A DNA stretch of 64,000 nucleotides from Falsochrobactrum tianjinense (GCF_019100495.1 NZ_JAHRVA010000001.1:62001-126000), one strand, 5' to 3'. Numbered from the stretch's first letter, positions 49,106 to 58,897 are shown. The notes: generated by a model from the sequence alone, not told the origin. Program-made: numbers and translations.

Positions 49106-51316
49106 TCAATCCGGTTGCCTCAACAGGCGAAGCGCATTGATCGTCACCAGAACTGTTGCGCCGGTATCAGCCAGGATGGCGGGCCACAGGCCGGTGATGC
49201 CCAGCACGGTGGTCACGAGGAATACGGCCTTCAGCCCCAGCGCGATTGCGATGTTCTGGTGAATATTGCGCATGGTGCGTTTCGATAGCTCAGCCATCGC
49301 CGCAACATCGCCAACCCGGCCATGCAGAACGGCAGCGTCTGCCGTCTCCAGCGCCACATCCGTCCCGCCGCCCATGGCGATGCCGACATCGGCGGCAGCG
49401 AGCGCTGGCGCATCATTGATGCCGTCGCCCACCTTGGCGACGATCTGCCCCTGGGTGCGCAATTCGCCGACAATGCGCTGCTTGTCTTCGGGCATGAGTT
49501 CGGCGCGCACCTCGATACCGAGATCGTGGCCGATGGCTTCCGCCGTGCGACGATTGTCGCCAGTCAGCATGAGCACGCTTATGCCTGCTTGCTTGAGCCT
49601 TTCAAGACCCGCAATGGCATCGGCGCGCGGCTCGTCACGCATGGCAATTGCACCGGCGATTCCGCCATCGACAGCCAAAACGGAAACCGCCTTGCCCTCG
49701 TCGTTACAGGCCGCAATCCGCGCCGCAAGTTCGTCGGGAATTACCGCGATATCATTTGCAGCCTTACGGGAACCGAGAAACAGTTTCGACTGCCCTGCAA
49801 CACCGGACACACCCTTGCCGCCATGGGCCCTGCTCTGGCTAATGCCCGAAAGTTTCAGCCCCCGCTCTTCAGCAGCGGCCACGATGGCCAGCGCCAATGG
49901 ATGGCTGGACCCTGCATCAAGCGAAGCAGCAAGACGCAGCACTTCGCCTTCCGGCAGGGCGCCTGCCAGAACGTCCGTCACTTTCGGCTTGCCCTGCGTC
50001 AACGTACCGGTCTTGTCGAAGCAGGCCGTGGTGATCTTGCCAATGGTTTCCAGTACCGCACCACCCTTCATCAGCAGGCCGCGACGCGCACCCGATGAAA
50101 GCGACGCGGCAATGGCCGCAGGCGTTGAAATGACCAGCGCACAGGGACAACCGATCAGCAGGATGGCAAGACCCTTGTAAATCCATTCGCTCCACATGCC
50201 GCCGCCGACAAGCGGCGGCAGGATGGCGACCAATGCCGCAACCACCACCACGCCTGGCGTATACCAGCGTGAAAAGCGATTGATGAAGCGTTCGGTCGGG
50301 GCCTTGGCTTCCTGCGCTTCCTCCACCAGCCGCACGACGCGGGCAATCGTGTTGTCCTGAGCGGCAGCAGTCACCTTGACGCGCAAAAGTCCGTCGCCAT
50401 TGATGGTACCGGCAAAGACATGATCGCCCGCCGCCTTGCCGACCGGCGTGCTTTCGCCCGTCACCGGCGCTTCATCGATAGCGCTCTCACCCGTAATGAT
50501 CTCGCCATCGGCTGGCATGCGGTCTCCGGGGCGCACGGCAATCACGTCGCCCACAACCAGACTGTCCGCTGGCACTTCCCGCGTGGCCCCGTTGCTTTCG
50601 ATAAAGGCCGTCTTCGGCACCAGCGCGGTCAAAGACTGGATGCTCGCCCGCGCCTTGCCCGCGGCCACGCCTTCGAGCAATTCGCCGACGAGGAACAGGA
50701 ATACGACCGCTGCCGCTTCCTCGGTCGCACCGATGAAGACCGCCCCCACGGCGGCTATCGTCATCAGCATTTCGATGGAAAACGGCGTGCCGTTGAGCGC
50801 GGCCATGATGGCGCGGCGTGCAATCGGTACCAGGCCGATCAGCATTGCTGCCGTGAAGGCCCACAGCGCGATTGACGGATAGAGATGGCCGATACCGTAA
50901 GCGGCAACGAGACCGCCGCCACAGGCCAGCATCAACCGGCCCTTATCCGTCTGCCACCAGCGTGCGGGTCGCGCAGGGCGAGCCGATGCTGCACCGGCAT
51001 CCGCCGGAGAATGAGCACCGGCCTTGTAACCAAGCGCCGTCACCTTCGCTGCGATCTCGTCGAGACGGGCCGAGCCGTCGTGGTTGACTATCATCGTGCC
51101 ATTGGTGACGGAAACCGACACATCCTCGACGCCGGAAACCCGCCGCACCGCCTTATCGATCTTGGCCGCACAGGAAGCGCAGTCCATGCCGTCGACCCGC
51201 AAGCGCAGACTGGCTGCGCTCGCTCCTATCGGCTTTTCCGCTGCCGTGGCATGCTCGTTATGCCCGCAATTGTCGTGATCGTGATGATGATTGTGCACGC
51301 GTTCGCTATGGCTCAT
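49106..51316 (-). CDS. zntA: Zn/Cd/Pb-exporting P-type ATPase
   Basis: A 736-residue P1B-type metal pump of the inner membrane. A His-rich start (HNHHHDHDNCGHNEH) precedes one HMA domain with GMDCASC (about residues 44-50). The eight-helix core has the metal site CPCALVIS, the phosphorylation motif DKTGTLTQG, SSHPLALAIV, and the hinge VGDGINDAPALAAADVGIAMG (two pieces). CPC plus a His-rich N-terminus fits Zn(II)/Cd(II) export. It is divergent from a MerR-type regulator, with a palindrome between them that should be its operator. Confidence 0.94.
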   Translation of the reverse strand: MSHSERVHNHHHDHDNCGHNEHATAAEKPIGASAASLRLRVDGMDCASCAAKIDKAVRRVSGVEDVSVSVTNGTMIVNHDGSARLDEIAAKVTALGYKAGAHSPADAGAASARPARPARWWQTDKGRLMLACGGGLVAAYGIGHLYPSIALWAFTAAMLIGLVPIARRAIMAALNGTPFSIEMLMTIAAVGAVFIGATEEAAAVVFLFLVGELLEGVAAGKARASIQSLTALVPKTAFIESNGATREVPADSLVVGDVIAVRPGDRMPADGEIITGESAIDEAPVTGESTPVGKAAGDHVFAGTINGDGLLRVKVTAAAQDNTIARVVRLVEEAQEAKAPTERFINRFSRWYTPGVVVVAALVAILPPLVGGGMWSEWIYKGLAILLIGCPCALVISTPAAIAASLSSGARRGLLMKGGAVLETIGKITTACFDKTGTLTQGKPKVTDVLAGALPEGEVLRLAASLDAGSSHPLALAIVAAAEERGLKLSGISQSRAHGGKGVSGVAGQSKLFLGSRKAANDIAVIPDELAARIAACNDEGKAVSVLAVDGGIAGAIAMRDEPRADAIAGLERLKQAGISVLMLTGDNRRTAEAIGHDLGIEVRAELMPEDKQRIVGELRTQGQIVAKVGDGINDAPALAAADVGIAMGGGTDVALETADAAVLHGRVGDVAAMAELSKRTMRNIHQNIAIALGLKAVFLVTTVLGITGLWPAILADTGATVLVTINALRLLRQPD

Positions 51317-51353
51317 TTTCCAACCCTTGAATTGTCTGAATCTGGGTCTACAT

Positions 51354-51370
51354 CCTCTAGTGACTAGAGG
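51354..51370. promoter_or_regulatory. MerR-type operator between zntA and its regulator
   Basis: CCTCTAG-TGA-CTAGAGG is a perfect 17-base dyad in the 66-base divergent gap. On the minus strand a TTGC-containing -35-like region and a GTAGAC -10-like region flank it, giving a long spacer of about 19 bases, as in MerR-controlled promoters. It would let the metal-bound regulator untwist and open the zntA promoter. Confidence 0.7.
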
Positions 51371-51382
51371 AGCAAGCGAAAA

Positions 51383-51808
51383 ATGATCACGAATGTTTCG
51401 ATCGGCGAAGCCTCGAAAGCCAGCGGCGTGAAAGTGCCTACCATCCGCTATTATGAGCAGATCGGCCTTCTGCCGGCGCCGCCGCGCAGTGAAGGAAACC
51501 GCCGTCTCTATGATAAAAGCGATATCGAGCGGCTTTTATTCATCCGCCATGCCCGCGATCTGGGCTTTGAGGTGGATGCAATCCGCACGCTTCTCAACCT
51601 TCAGGACACTCCCGACCAGTCATGCGCCGCCGCCGACGCCATTGCCAGCGCGCGACTTGCCGATGTGGAGCACCGCATCGCGCGACTTACAGCATTAAAG
51701 ACGGAACTATTGCGCATGCTCGATTGCACGGCGCATGGCCGCATCAACCAGTGCCGCGTCATCGAAATTCTCGGTAATCACGACGAATGTGTAAGTTTGA
51801 AACACTGA
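51383..51808 (+). CDS. MerR-family metal-responsive regulator (ZntR/CadR-like)
   Basis: A 141-residue activator with the MerR winged helix NVSIGEASKASGVKVPTIRYYE at the N-terminus (in pieces) and the dimerisation helix after it. The metal-site residues fit the Zn/Cd/Pb subgroup: a Cys in DQSCAAAD (about 76), and CTAHGRINQC near residues 114-123 with a further Cys in NHDEC. It lies back-to-back with zntA over a shared palindrome. Whether zinc, cadmium or lead is the main signal cannot be decided here. Confidence 0.88.
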   Translation: MITNVSIGEASKASGVKVPTIRYYEQIGLLPAPPRSEGNRRLYDKSDIERLLFIRHARDLGFEVDAIRTLLNLQDTPDQSCAAADAIASARLADVEHRIARLTALKTELLRMLDCTAHGRINQCRVIEILGNHDECVSLKH

Positions 51809-51811
51809 CGC

Positions 51812-52699
51812 CTACTCGGCAGCAACGGCCTGCCTGCGCCGCGAGGCAATCATGTCTTTTGCCGCCAGTGCAGCGCCTGCCGTAATCAGCACACAGGCTG
51901 CAAGGATGCGCATGGAAGGCTCTGCCGTCCCCGCTGCGATCAGTACCAGCGTCGAAAGAAGCGGCGCGGCATAGCTTGCCGCTCCCAACACCTGAATATT
52001 GCCGCGCTTGACGCCAAAATCCCACGCATAGAAGGCGGCCCCCACCGGCAGCAGTCCCAATGCCAGAACGCAAAGCCATTGTAGCGCACCCTGCGGCCAG
52101 ACCGTCTGTTCAAGCGCCAGATGGCAGATGAGCGAAAGAATGGCGGTTGCCACGCAAAAGCCCGTCACCGCATCGGTCGGCACATGCGCCAGACGGCGCG
52201 AAAGCAGTGAATAGCCAGCCCATGCGAACGCGCATAGCCCCGCCATCGCATAACCGAAAGCATAGCGCGCCTCGAAGCCTGTCCCGCCGCCCTTGGTGAC
52301 GATCAGCACCGTGCCGCCAAGCCCCAGCAGCGCTCCGGCAATATGAAACCAGCGCAGCCGTTCTCCCGGCATCAAGGCAGACCCCAGAACGATCAGCAGC
52401 GGCCAGAGATAGGCGATCAGGCTGGCCTCGACCGCAGGCGCATTGCGCAGCGCCGTGAAATAAAGAAAATGATAGCCGAACAGCCCGGCAACGCCCACCA
52501 GCCAGACCACCGGCGGCTGGCGCAAATGCCGCGCCGCCCCCGGACGCCATAGCCAGGAGACAAGGCCGATGGACGCACCGATGGAAAAACACATGGCAGA
52601 GAGCTGGAATGGGGGAACCTGGCCGGACCGGGCAGTGAAAAGCGCCAGAAGCGCCCACATGGCGATGGCTGAAAAGCCGATCAATGTCGCAAGTCTCAT
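51812..52699 (-). CDS. EamA-family exporter (YddG-like)
   Basis: A 295-residue protein with ten membrane segments in two EamA repeats. MRLATLIGFSAIAMWALLAL opens it, and YFTALRNAPAVEASLIAYLWP and PVGAAFYAWDFGVKRGNIQVLG (each in pieces) resemble YddG, an aromatic amino acid exporter. The ATG at 52699 follows GGGGGACGGG and is preferred to a GTG at 52720. Substrate is not certain. It converges on the MerR-type gene with 3 bases between their stops. Confidence 0.85.
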   Translation of the reverse strand: MRLATLIGFSAIAMWALLALFTARSGQVPPFQLSAMCFSIGASIGLVSWLWRPGAARHLRQPPVVWLVGVAGLFGYHFLYFTALRNAPAVEASLIAYLWPLLIVLGSALMPGERLRWFHIAGALLGLGGTVLIVTKGGGTGFEARYAFGYAMAGLCAFAWAGYSLLSRRLAHVPTDAVTGFCVATAILSLICHLALEQTVWPQGALQWLCVLALGLLPVGAAFYAWDFGVKRGNIQVLGAASYAAPLLSTLVLIAAGTAEPSMRILAACVLITAGAALAAKDMIASRRRQAVAAE

Positions 52700-52726
52700 C
52701 CCGTCCCCCACCGCCCGCACTTGTTT

Positions 52727-53578
52727 TTAGCGCATCTTCTCAAAACGCGTGGCCTGGATTTTCAGCGTCCCCAACTGGGTGCCTATATGCGCCACCACCG
52801 GCGCATAGATACCGGAATTGCCCAATGTTGCAAACGAGATCGTGATCTTGCTACGCTTGCTCAGATAATTGATGGCTTTCTTGCCCTTCTGATAGCCAGC
52901 AATCGGTACGAACTTCGCAGAACATATGACCGTTTCGCCCGTGAACCCGCGTGTGGTGAATGCCTGTGTGCCGTTGAAGGAAAGCTTTATATCGGCACGG
53001 GTCTGGCCATCGAAGATGTTCAGCGTGCGGTCGCAGACCGAACGAAGGTTCTTGGCGGGAATCATCATCACGCTTATCGGATCGCTGACATCGAGCAGAT
53101 CTCCGGGCGTCGTCTCTACCCATGGATTGCGCTTTTTCACCGGCGGCATATTTTCCGCCGACATCACATTGCCATTGGCAAAGCGGATTTTCGTACTCTT
53201 GCTCTTGCGTCCATGCTTATATGCCAGATCAAATCTCGACGGCATCACCTTCCCGGCGACCGAACGTCCGCCAACATGAACCGTACCGTCCGTATCGTCG
53301 AAAATACGCGCAATACCCGAGGTCATGAAACGTCCGTTAACGCTGTAGGCAGCACCTTTGACGGTGGTTTCGATGGCAGAACGGGCAAGGGAAAGGCCAA
53401 AAATCGAGATTTCATATTCAGTGCGGTAGAGATCGTCCGCTTGAGCGGCCCCTGTCGAAAAAAAGCCTGTTATCATAAGCCCGGCCAGCATGGACTTGCT
53501 GGCGCGCAAAGCATAATCAACTGCGAGCTTCGTCAGACGAGCCTTTCGCACTGCACCCCGTTTGGCTATACCCGACAT
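52727..53578 (-). CDS. DUF3108 domain protein, secreted
   Basis: From the ATG at 53578 the protein has 283 residues. A basic start is followed by a hydrophobic segment (MLAGLMITGFFSTGAAQA) that looks like a late signal peptide. The mature part begins DDLYRTEYEISIFGLSLARS and has the beta-rich pattern of DUF3108 proteins, including GKVMPSRFDLAYKHGRKSK. The family is periplasmic and of unknown function. An alternative ATG at 53608 adds ten residues and has no ribosome site. It lies 27 bases upstream of the EamA gene on the same strand. Confidence 0.78.
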   Translation of the reverse strand: MSGIAKRGAVRKARLTKLAVDYALRASKSMLAGLMITGFFSTGAAQADDLYRTEYEISIFGLSLARSAIETTVKGAAYSVNGRFMTSGIARIFDDTDGTVHVGGRSVAGKVMPSRFDLAYKHGRKSKSTKIRFANGNVMSAENMPPVKKRNPWVETTPGDLLDVSDPISVMMIPAKNLRSVCDRTLNIFDGQTRADIKLSFNGTQAFTTRGFTGETVICSAKFVPIAGYQKGKKAINYLSKRSKITISFATLGNSGIYAPVVAHIGTQLGTLKIQATRFEKMR

Positions 53579-53965
53579 TGACTTTTTCGTTCCTGTGTTT
53601 CCGGCCATGGGATTTGTCGAGCAGGAAAAACCGGCGAAGTTATGATCCCTCCTTGAGTGTGGCTGCGCAAATCGCCGCAAAACCGCGCCATTACAGCCAG
53701 ACGAGCGAATCTGTCTTGACTGCAACGGCTGCTGTCACTATAGAAACGCGACTTTCCCAATAGGCCGCCTGTCCGAGATCGCGCGCCAGCAGCATCAAAC
53801 TGCTTTGTTGCTTTGAGTTCGGACATTGGGGTCGGGGCCTGAGCAATTCCGGCGAGGCTGCGATGCAGCCTGCATCGGGAATTGCGAGAAACGAAACAAG
53901 GAGCATTTTTGCTTTCTTCAGAAAGCTGAAATGCTCCGGAAGCAAAAGTTGAAGGTGAGACCAAA
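53579..53965. other. Leader and intergenic region upstream of rpmB
   Basis: A 387-base region without a credible gene. It holds the divergent promoters of the DUF3108 gene and rpmB. The half nearer rpmB is strongly structured; see the element at 53843-53937. Confidence 0.55.
53843..53937 (+). ncRNA. Structured 5' leader of rpmB (candidate cis-regulatory RNA)
   Basis: Two strong hairpins lie in the 125 bases before rpmB. The first has an outer stem GCAATTCC (53843-53850) with GGAATTGC (53878-53885) and an inner perfect stem AGGCTGC-GAT-GCAGCCT (53855-53871). The second is GGAGCATTT (53900-53908) with AAATGCTCC (53929-53937), enclosing GCTTTC-TTCA-GAAAGC. Neither is followed by a T run, and no plus-strand gene lies upstream, so these are not simple terminators. 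A role in autoregulation of L28 is inference. Confidence 0.5.
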
Positions 53966-54262
53966 ATGTCCCGCGCTTGTGAATTGACCGGCAAGTCGGT
54001 CCAATACGGCAACAATGTCAGCCACGCGAACAATAGAACGCGTCGCCGCTTTCTGCCGAACCTCTGCAATGTAACGCTTATGTCCGAAGCCCTCGGCCAG
54101 AGCTATCGTCTTCGCGTTTCGGCCAACGCCCTGCGTTCGGTTGAGCATCGCGGTGGTCTCGATGCTTTCCTCGCCAAGTCCGACGACAAGGAACTGTCGC
54201 AGCGGGCTCGTCTGCTCAAGCGCCAGATCGCGAAGAAGCAGGCTGAAGCCGCCGCTGCCTAA
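53966..54262 (+). CDS. rpmB: 50S ribosomal protein L28
   Basis: A 98-residue L28 of the long alphaproteobacterial type. It starts [22 protein letters not shown] and continues with [20 protein letters not shown], the typical basic strand. The C-terminal helix is Lys/Gln/Ala-rich. GAAGGTGAG precedes the start. It is monocistronic: a structured leader lies before it and palindromes plus a terminator after it. Confidence 0.96.
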   Translation: MSRACELTGKSVQYGNNVSHANNRTRRRFLPNLCNVTLMSEALGQSYRLRVSANALRSVEHRGGLDAFLAKSDDKELSQRARLLKRQIAKKQAEAAAA

Positions 54263-54310
54263 ATCATGCCTGGGAAAATCGGGCACCGGTTTTCCGATAA
54301 AGACATGATT
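54262..54310. repeat. Nested inverted repeat after rpmB
   Basis: An outer pair AATCATG (54262-54268) / CATGATT (54304-54310) encloses GGAAAATCGG (54273-54282) / CCGGTTTTCC (54286-54295) with a 3-base loop and one wobble pair. It begins at the rpmB stop. It looks like a dispersed intergenic palindrome, but that needs a genome count. Confidence 0.55.
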
Positions 54311-54322
54311 AGACAAGAAAGC

Positions 54323-54357
54323 TAAAGCGCGTCGTACGATAAACGTGACACGCTTTA
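54323..54357. repeat. Second inverted repeat after rpmB
   Basis: TAAAGCGCGTC (54323-54333) pairs with GACACGCTTTA (54347-54357) with one mismatch and a 13-base loop. It lies 12 bases after the first palindrome and is unrelated to it in sequence. Confidence 0.5.
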
Positions 54358-54387
54358 AGCGGTATAGATTTGAAAATTTGACAAAAC

Positions 54388-54412
54388 AGGCTGGCTCCTG
54401 CTGGCCTTTTTT
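54388..54412 (+). terminator. Rho-independent terminator of rpmB
   Basis: An 8-base stem with two G-T wobbles, AGGCTGGC (54388-54395) against GCTGGCCT (54400-54407), loop TCCT. It is followed by five further T residues. The preQ1-type aptamer starts immediately after it. Confidence 0.75.
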
Positions 54413-54442
54413 GCTGGTTCCATTACCCAGGATAAAAAAATG
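54413..54442 (+). promoter_or_regulatory. Probable preQ1-I riboswitch controlling yhhQ translation
   Basis: CTGG (54414-54417) pairs with CCAG (54427-54430), giving the short first stem. The loop starts TTC CATT AC and an A-rich tail GATAAAAAAATG follows. CATT (54421-54424) is complementary to AATG, which contains the yhhQ start codon, forming the expected H-type pseudoknot. The ribosome site AGGA (54429-54432) overlaps the stem. The layout (stem, UUC, A-rich tail) matches preQ1-I aptamers, and the downstream gene is a queuosine-precursor transporter. Binding would block translation. Confidence 0.6.
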
Positions 54443-55084
54443 CCTGTTATGAACGCTTCTATTTCCCGGCTCTTGCCGGCCATGCTGGCAATGTGCGCGG
54501 CGGTTGCCGCTTCAAACATTCTGGTCCAGTACCCGTTCCAGTATCTGGGACTTCATGAAGTCCTTACCTGGGGCGCATTCACCTATCCTGTCGCTTTTCT
54601 GGTCAACGACCTGACCAATCGCCGCTTCGGACCTGTCGCCGCCCGCAGAACCGTCTATGCCGGTTTTGTGCTGGGCGTCATCATGTCGATCTGGCTGGCG
54701 ACGCCGCGCATCGCCATCGCATCGGGCAGCGCTTTCCTGATCGCGCAATTGATGGATATTACCGTCTTCGACCGCCTGCGCCGCAAGACCTGGTGGAAAG
54801 CCCCCTTCGCTGCCGCCATGTTCGGCTCGGTGCTCGACACGATCCTGTTCTTCTCGATTGCTTTTGCTGCACGCTTCGCCTGGATCGATACGCTGACCGG
54901 CATGCCCGATTCGTCACTGAGCGAGCCAGCAAGCTTCCTTGGCCTCGGAATGCCTCTCTGGGCATCGCTTGCTTTCGGGGATTTCTTCGTGAAAGTCGTG
55001 ATGGGAACGCTGATGCTTATTCCCTATGGCGCAATTCTCGCCATTTTCGCTCCGGCGCTCTACGCGCCGGATAAAGCGGCCTGA
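54440..55084 (+). CDS. yhhQ: Queuosine precursor transporter (YhhQ/VUT family)
   Basis: A 214-residue inner-membrane protein with about six helices. It has the family signatures HEVLTWGAFTYPVAFLVNDLTNRRFG (in two pieces) and GSAFLIAQLMDITVFDRLR. YhhQ imports the 7-deazaguanine precursors preQ0/preQ1 used for tRNA queuosine. The ATG at 54440 has AGGA 7 bases upstream; a second ATG at 54449 is possible. A preQ1-I-type aptamer covers its start, in agreement with the function. Confidence 0.88.
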   Translation: MPVMNASISRLLPAMLAMCAAVAASNILVQYPFQYLGLHEVLTWGAFTYPVAFLVNDLTNRRFGPVAARRTVYAGFVLGVIMSIWLATPRIAIASGSAFLIAQLMDITVFDRLRRKTWWKAPFAAAMFGSVLDTILFFSIAFAARFAWIDTLTGMPDSSLSEPASFLGLGMPLWASLAFGDFFVKVVMGTLMLIPYGAILAIFAPALYAPDKAA

Positions 55085-55091
55085 ACCGCTT

Positions 55092-57002
55092 CTACCTTGC
55101 CGCCCGGCGGCGCCCCTTGCCCGCCGCCTCCGCACCCTGCTCCTCGAACAATGAGGCAAGCTGCTCGGTCATGGCGCCTGCAAGCTCTTCCGCATCGACG
55201 ATGGTGACGGCGCGCTGATAATAGCGTGTCACATCATGGCCGATGCCGATGGCAATCAGTTCAACCGGCGAGCGCGTTTCAATCTCTTCGATCACGGCGC
55301 GCAGATGCCGTTCGAGATAATTGCCCGGATTGACCGACAGCGTGGAATCGTCAACTGGCGCGCCGTCCGAAATCATCATCAATATCTTGCGCTGTTCGGG
55401 ACGCGCCAGCAGACGCTGATGCGCCCAGATCAGCGCCTCGCCGTCGATATTCTCTTTCAGCAACCCCTCGCGCATCATAAGGCCGAGATTGCGCCGTGCG
55501 CGCCGCCATGGCGCATCCGCGCTCTTGTAGATGATATGGCGCAGATCGTTGAGACGGCCCGGATTGGCGGGCTTGCTGCGTCCAAGCCACGCCTCGCGCG
55601 ACTGGCCGCCCTTCCACGCCTTGGTGGTGAAGCCCAGAATTTCCACCTTCACGCCGCAGCGCTCCAGCGTGCGCGCCAGAATATCGGCGCAGGTGGCGGC
55701 AACCGTAATCGGGCGTCCGCGCATGGAGCCGGAATTATCGATCACCAGTGTCACGACTGTATCGCGAAAATCCGTGTCCCGCTCCATCTTGTAGGAAAGC
55801 GGCTGCGTCGGATCGATCACGATGCGTACCAGGCGCGCCGAATCAAGATAGCCCTCTTCCAGATCGAAATCCCATGAGCGGTTCTGCTGCGCCATCAAGC
55901 GGCGCTGCAAGCGGTTGGCAAGCCGTCCCACAACGCCTTGCAGATTGGCGAGCTGCTTGTCAAGGAAACCGCGCAGGCGATCGAGTTCGGCCTCATCGCA
56001 AAGATCGGTGGCCTCGACTTCCTCATCGAATTCGCGCGTGAAAACCTTGTAATCGACATGTTCGGCAAAATTCGCGAAGGGCTGGTTGGCGCGGCGCGTA
56101 TCGCCGGGCGTCTTCGCATCGATATCCTCGCTGTCGTCCATATCGTCCGACGAGGCGTCGGCGGCATCCATTTCGCCCTGTTCGCCGTCGTCGCTTGATT
56201 CATCCGATTCGTCGCTTTCCGCCGAATCCGAACCGTCCTGACTCTCGTCACCGCCTTCTTCGTTTTCGTCCGGATCAGGCGTCTGTTCCTCGTCCTGCTG
56301 CTCGTCGTCGCTCTGCTCTTCAGGCGAAAACTCTTCAGCCATATCCATGGAGGCGAGCATGTCGCGCACGCTGCGCGCAAAAGCCTGCTGGTCTTCGAGA
56401 TTTTCGGCAAGCCGGTCAAACTCGGAACCAGCCTTCTGTTCAATCCAGTCGCGCCACAGATCGAGCACCGGCCCCGCTTCTTCCGGCACAGCGCGGCCCG
56501 TCAGCTTTTCGCGCAGCAACAGCGACACGGCCTCTTCGAGCGGCGCATCCTGCCTGTCGGTGACGGTGGAAAAATTGGTGCGGCCATATTTATCCGCCAG
56601 CATTACGGCCAGATTGTCCGCAACGCCCGCCATGGCCCGCGCGCCGATAGCTTCCACGCGCGCCTGTTCCACCGCGTCGAAAATAGCGCGCGCCTGCTTG
56701 CCTTCCGGCGCGAAGGCCGCGTGAATACGCGCATTGTGCCGCGCCTTGCGCAGCGCCATCGAATCGCCGAGGCCGCGCGTGACGGCAATATCATGCGCGG
56801 TCGGACGCTTGGGCAGATCGGGAAGGCGGGCGCGATTGGCAGTCAGCGCCGGACGATCATTGTTAAAGGCCACTTCCAGTTCATTATCGCTGGAAATGGC
56901 GCGCATGCAGGCCGTCAACGCACGCTTGAACGGCTCCGAATCGACCGGCCCCGTTTTGCGCTCGCGCGAATTATCGCCCATTCCTGACATTTGGCCTGAC
57001 AT
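55092..57002 (-). CDS. cobT: Cobaltochelatase subunit CobT
   Basis: A 636-residue subunit of the aerobic cobalt chelatase that, with CobN and CobS, inserts Co(II) into hydrogenobyrinate diamide in vitamin B12 synthesis. The N-terminal part is helical ([15 protein letters not shown]). A very acidic Asp/Glu/Ser stretch spans roughly residues 240-330, and the C-terminus is a VWA domain with the MIDAS motif [11 protein letters not shown] use the ATG at 57002, which has AGGA 7 bases upstream; several nearby ATGs are possible. It follows cobS. Confidence 0.93.
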   Translation of the reverse strand: MSGQMSGMGDNSRERKTGPVDSEPFKRALTACMRAISSDNELEVAFNNDRPALTANRARLPDLPKRPTAHDIAVTRGLGDSMALRKARHNARIHAAFAPEGKQARAIFDAVEQARVEAIGARAMAGVADNLAVMLADKYGRTNFSTVTDRQDAPLEEAVSLLLREKLTGRAVPEEAGPVLDLWRDWIEQKAGSEFDRLAENLEDQQAFARSVRDMLASMDMAEEFSPEEQSDDEQQDEEQTPDPDENEEGGDESQDGSDSAESDESDESSDDGEQGEMDAADASSDDMDDSEDIDAKTPGDTRRANQPFANFAEHVDYKVFTREFDEEVEATDLCDEAELDRLRGFLDKQLANLQGVVGRLANRLQRRLMAQQNRSWDFDLEEGYLDSARLVRIVIDPTQPLSYKMERDTDFRDTVVTLVIDNSGSMRGRPITVAATCADILARTLERCGVKVEILGFTTKAWKGGQSREAWLGRSKPANPGRLNDLRHIIYKSADAPWRRARRNLGLMMREGLLKENIDGEALIWAHQRLLARPEQRKILMMISDGAPVDDSTLSVNPGNYLERHLRAVIEEIETRSPVELIAIGIGHDVTRYYQRAVTIVDAEELAGAMTEQLASLFEEQGAEAAGKGRRRAAR

Positions 57003-57065
57003 ATGCCTATCCTGACTTCTCATAAAGCCGCCGCCGGACCGTTCCGGCGGCAATCTTCCCGCACA

Positions 57066-58250
<1,185 letters not shown>

Positions 58251-58264
58251 TCACGCAACAGGCT

Positions 58265-58897
58265 TTAGCAAAAACCTGCCTGCTTGAGCAATTGATAAGC
58301 CTGGATCACATCGCGAAAACGCTCTTCTGATCCGCGGTCGCCACCATTCGCATCGGGATGATGAAGCTTCACCAGTTCTTTATAGCGCGCCTTGATCTTA
58401 TCGCCAGTCGAATTTGCATCGAGGCCGAGCGTGACCAGCGCCTTGATCTCAAGCGTGCGCGGCTTGCGCTGCGCGGTTTTGGCCGATGCCTTGCTTTTGG
58501 CCTCATTAACGAAGTTGAACGGATCGCGCAGCCGGTTGTGATAGGAGGCGGACCCGGAGCGCCGCTGCGCCACATCGGGCGAGGTGCGCGCGCTTGCGCT
58601 CGCGGCATTGGCAGCGGTTGACCATGTCGGACGGTTTCCGGTGATCGCTTCCTTCTGGAATTTGGCGATATCGCCGTCGGACAAACCGGAGAAATAGTTG
58701 AAACTCTTATTATATTCCCGGACGTGATCGATACAGAAACGGAAATATTCGCCCTCACGCATGCGTCCGACCGGTGCGCGATGCGTGCCTGGCTTGGTGC
58801 AGCCTTCCCACTGACAGGAAGGCGCGTTGGATTTCGCCTCCGCTTCCTTCTTGGGGCGGATACGAATGCTGTCGAAGTATTTGGAGCTCGTTGTCAT
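58265..58897 (-). CDS. J-domain molecular chaperone next to cobST
   Basis: A 210-residue protein with a C-terminal J domain: a helix with LVTLGLDANSTGDKIKARYKEL (in pieces), the HPD triad in KLHHPDANGG, and ERFRDVIQAYQLLKQ. J domains stimulate the Hsp70 DnaK. The N-terminal half has CQWEGCTKPGTHRAP and FCIDHVREYN, with Cys/His spacing that could bind a metal, and is conserved in Rhizobiales homologues as I remember. It lies 212 bases upstream of cobS on the same strand. A role in chelatase assembly is only a guess. Confidence 0.83.
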   Translation of the reverse strand: MTTSSKYFDSIRIRPKKEAEAKSNAPSCQWEGCTKPGTHRAPVGRMREGEYFRFCIDHVREYNKSFNYFSGLSDGDIAKFQKEAITGNRPTWSTAANAASASARTSPDVAQRRSGSASYHNRLRDPFNFVNEAKSKASAKTAQRKPRTLEIKALVTLGLDANSTGDKIKARYKELVKLHHPDANGGDRGSEERFRDVIQAYQLLKQAGFC

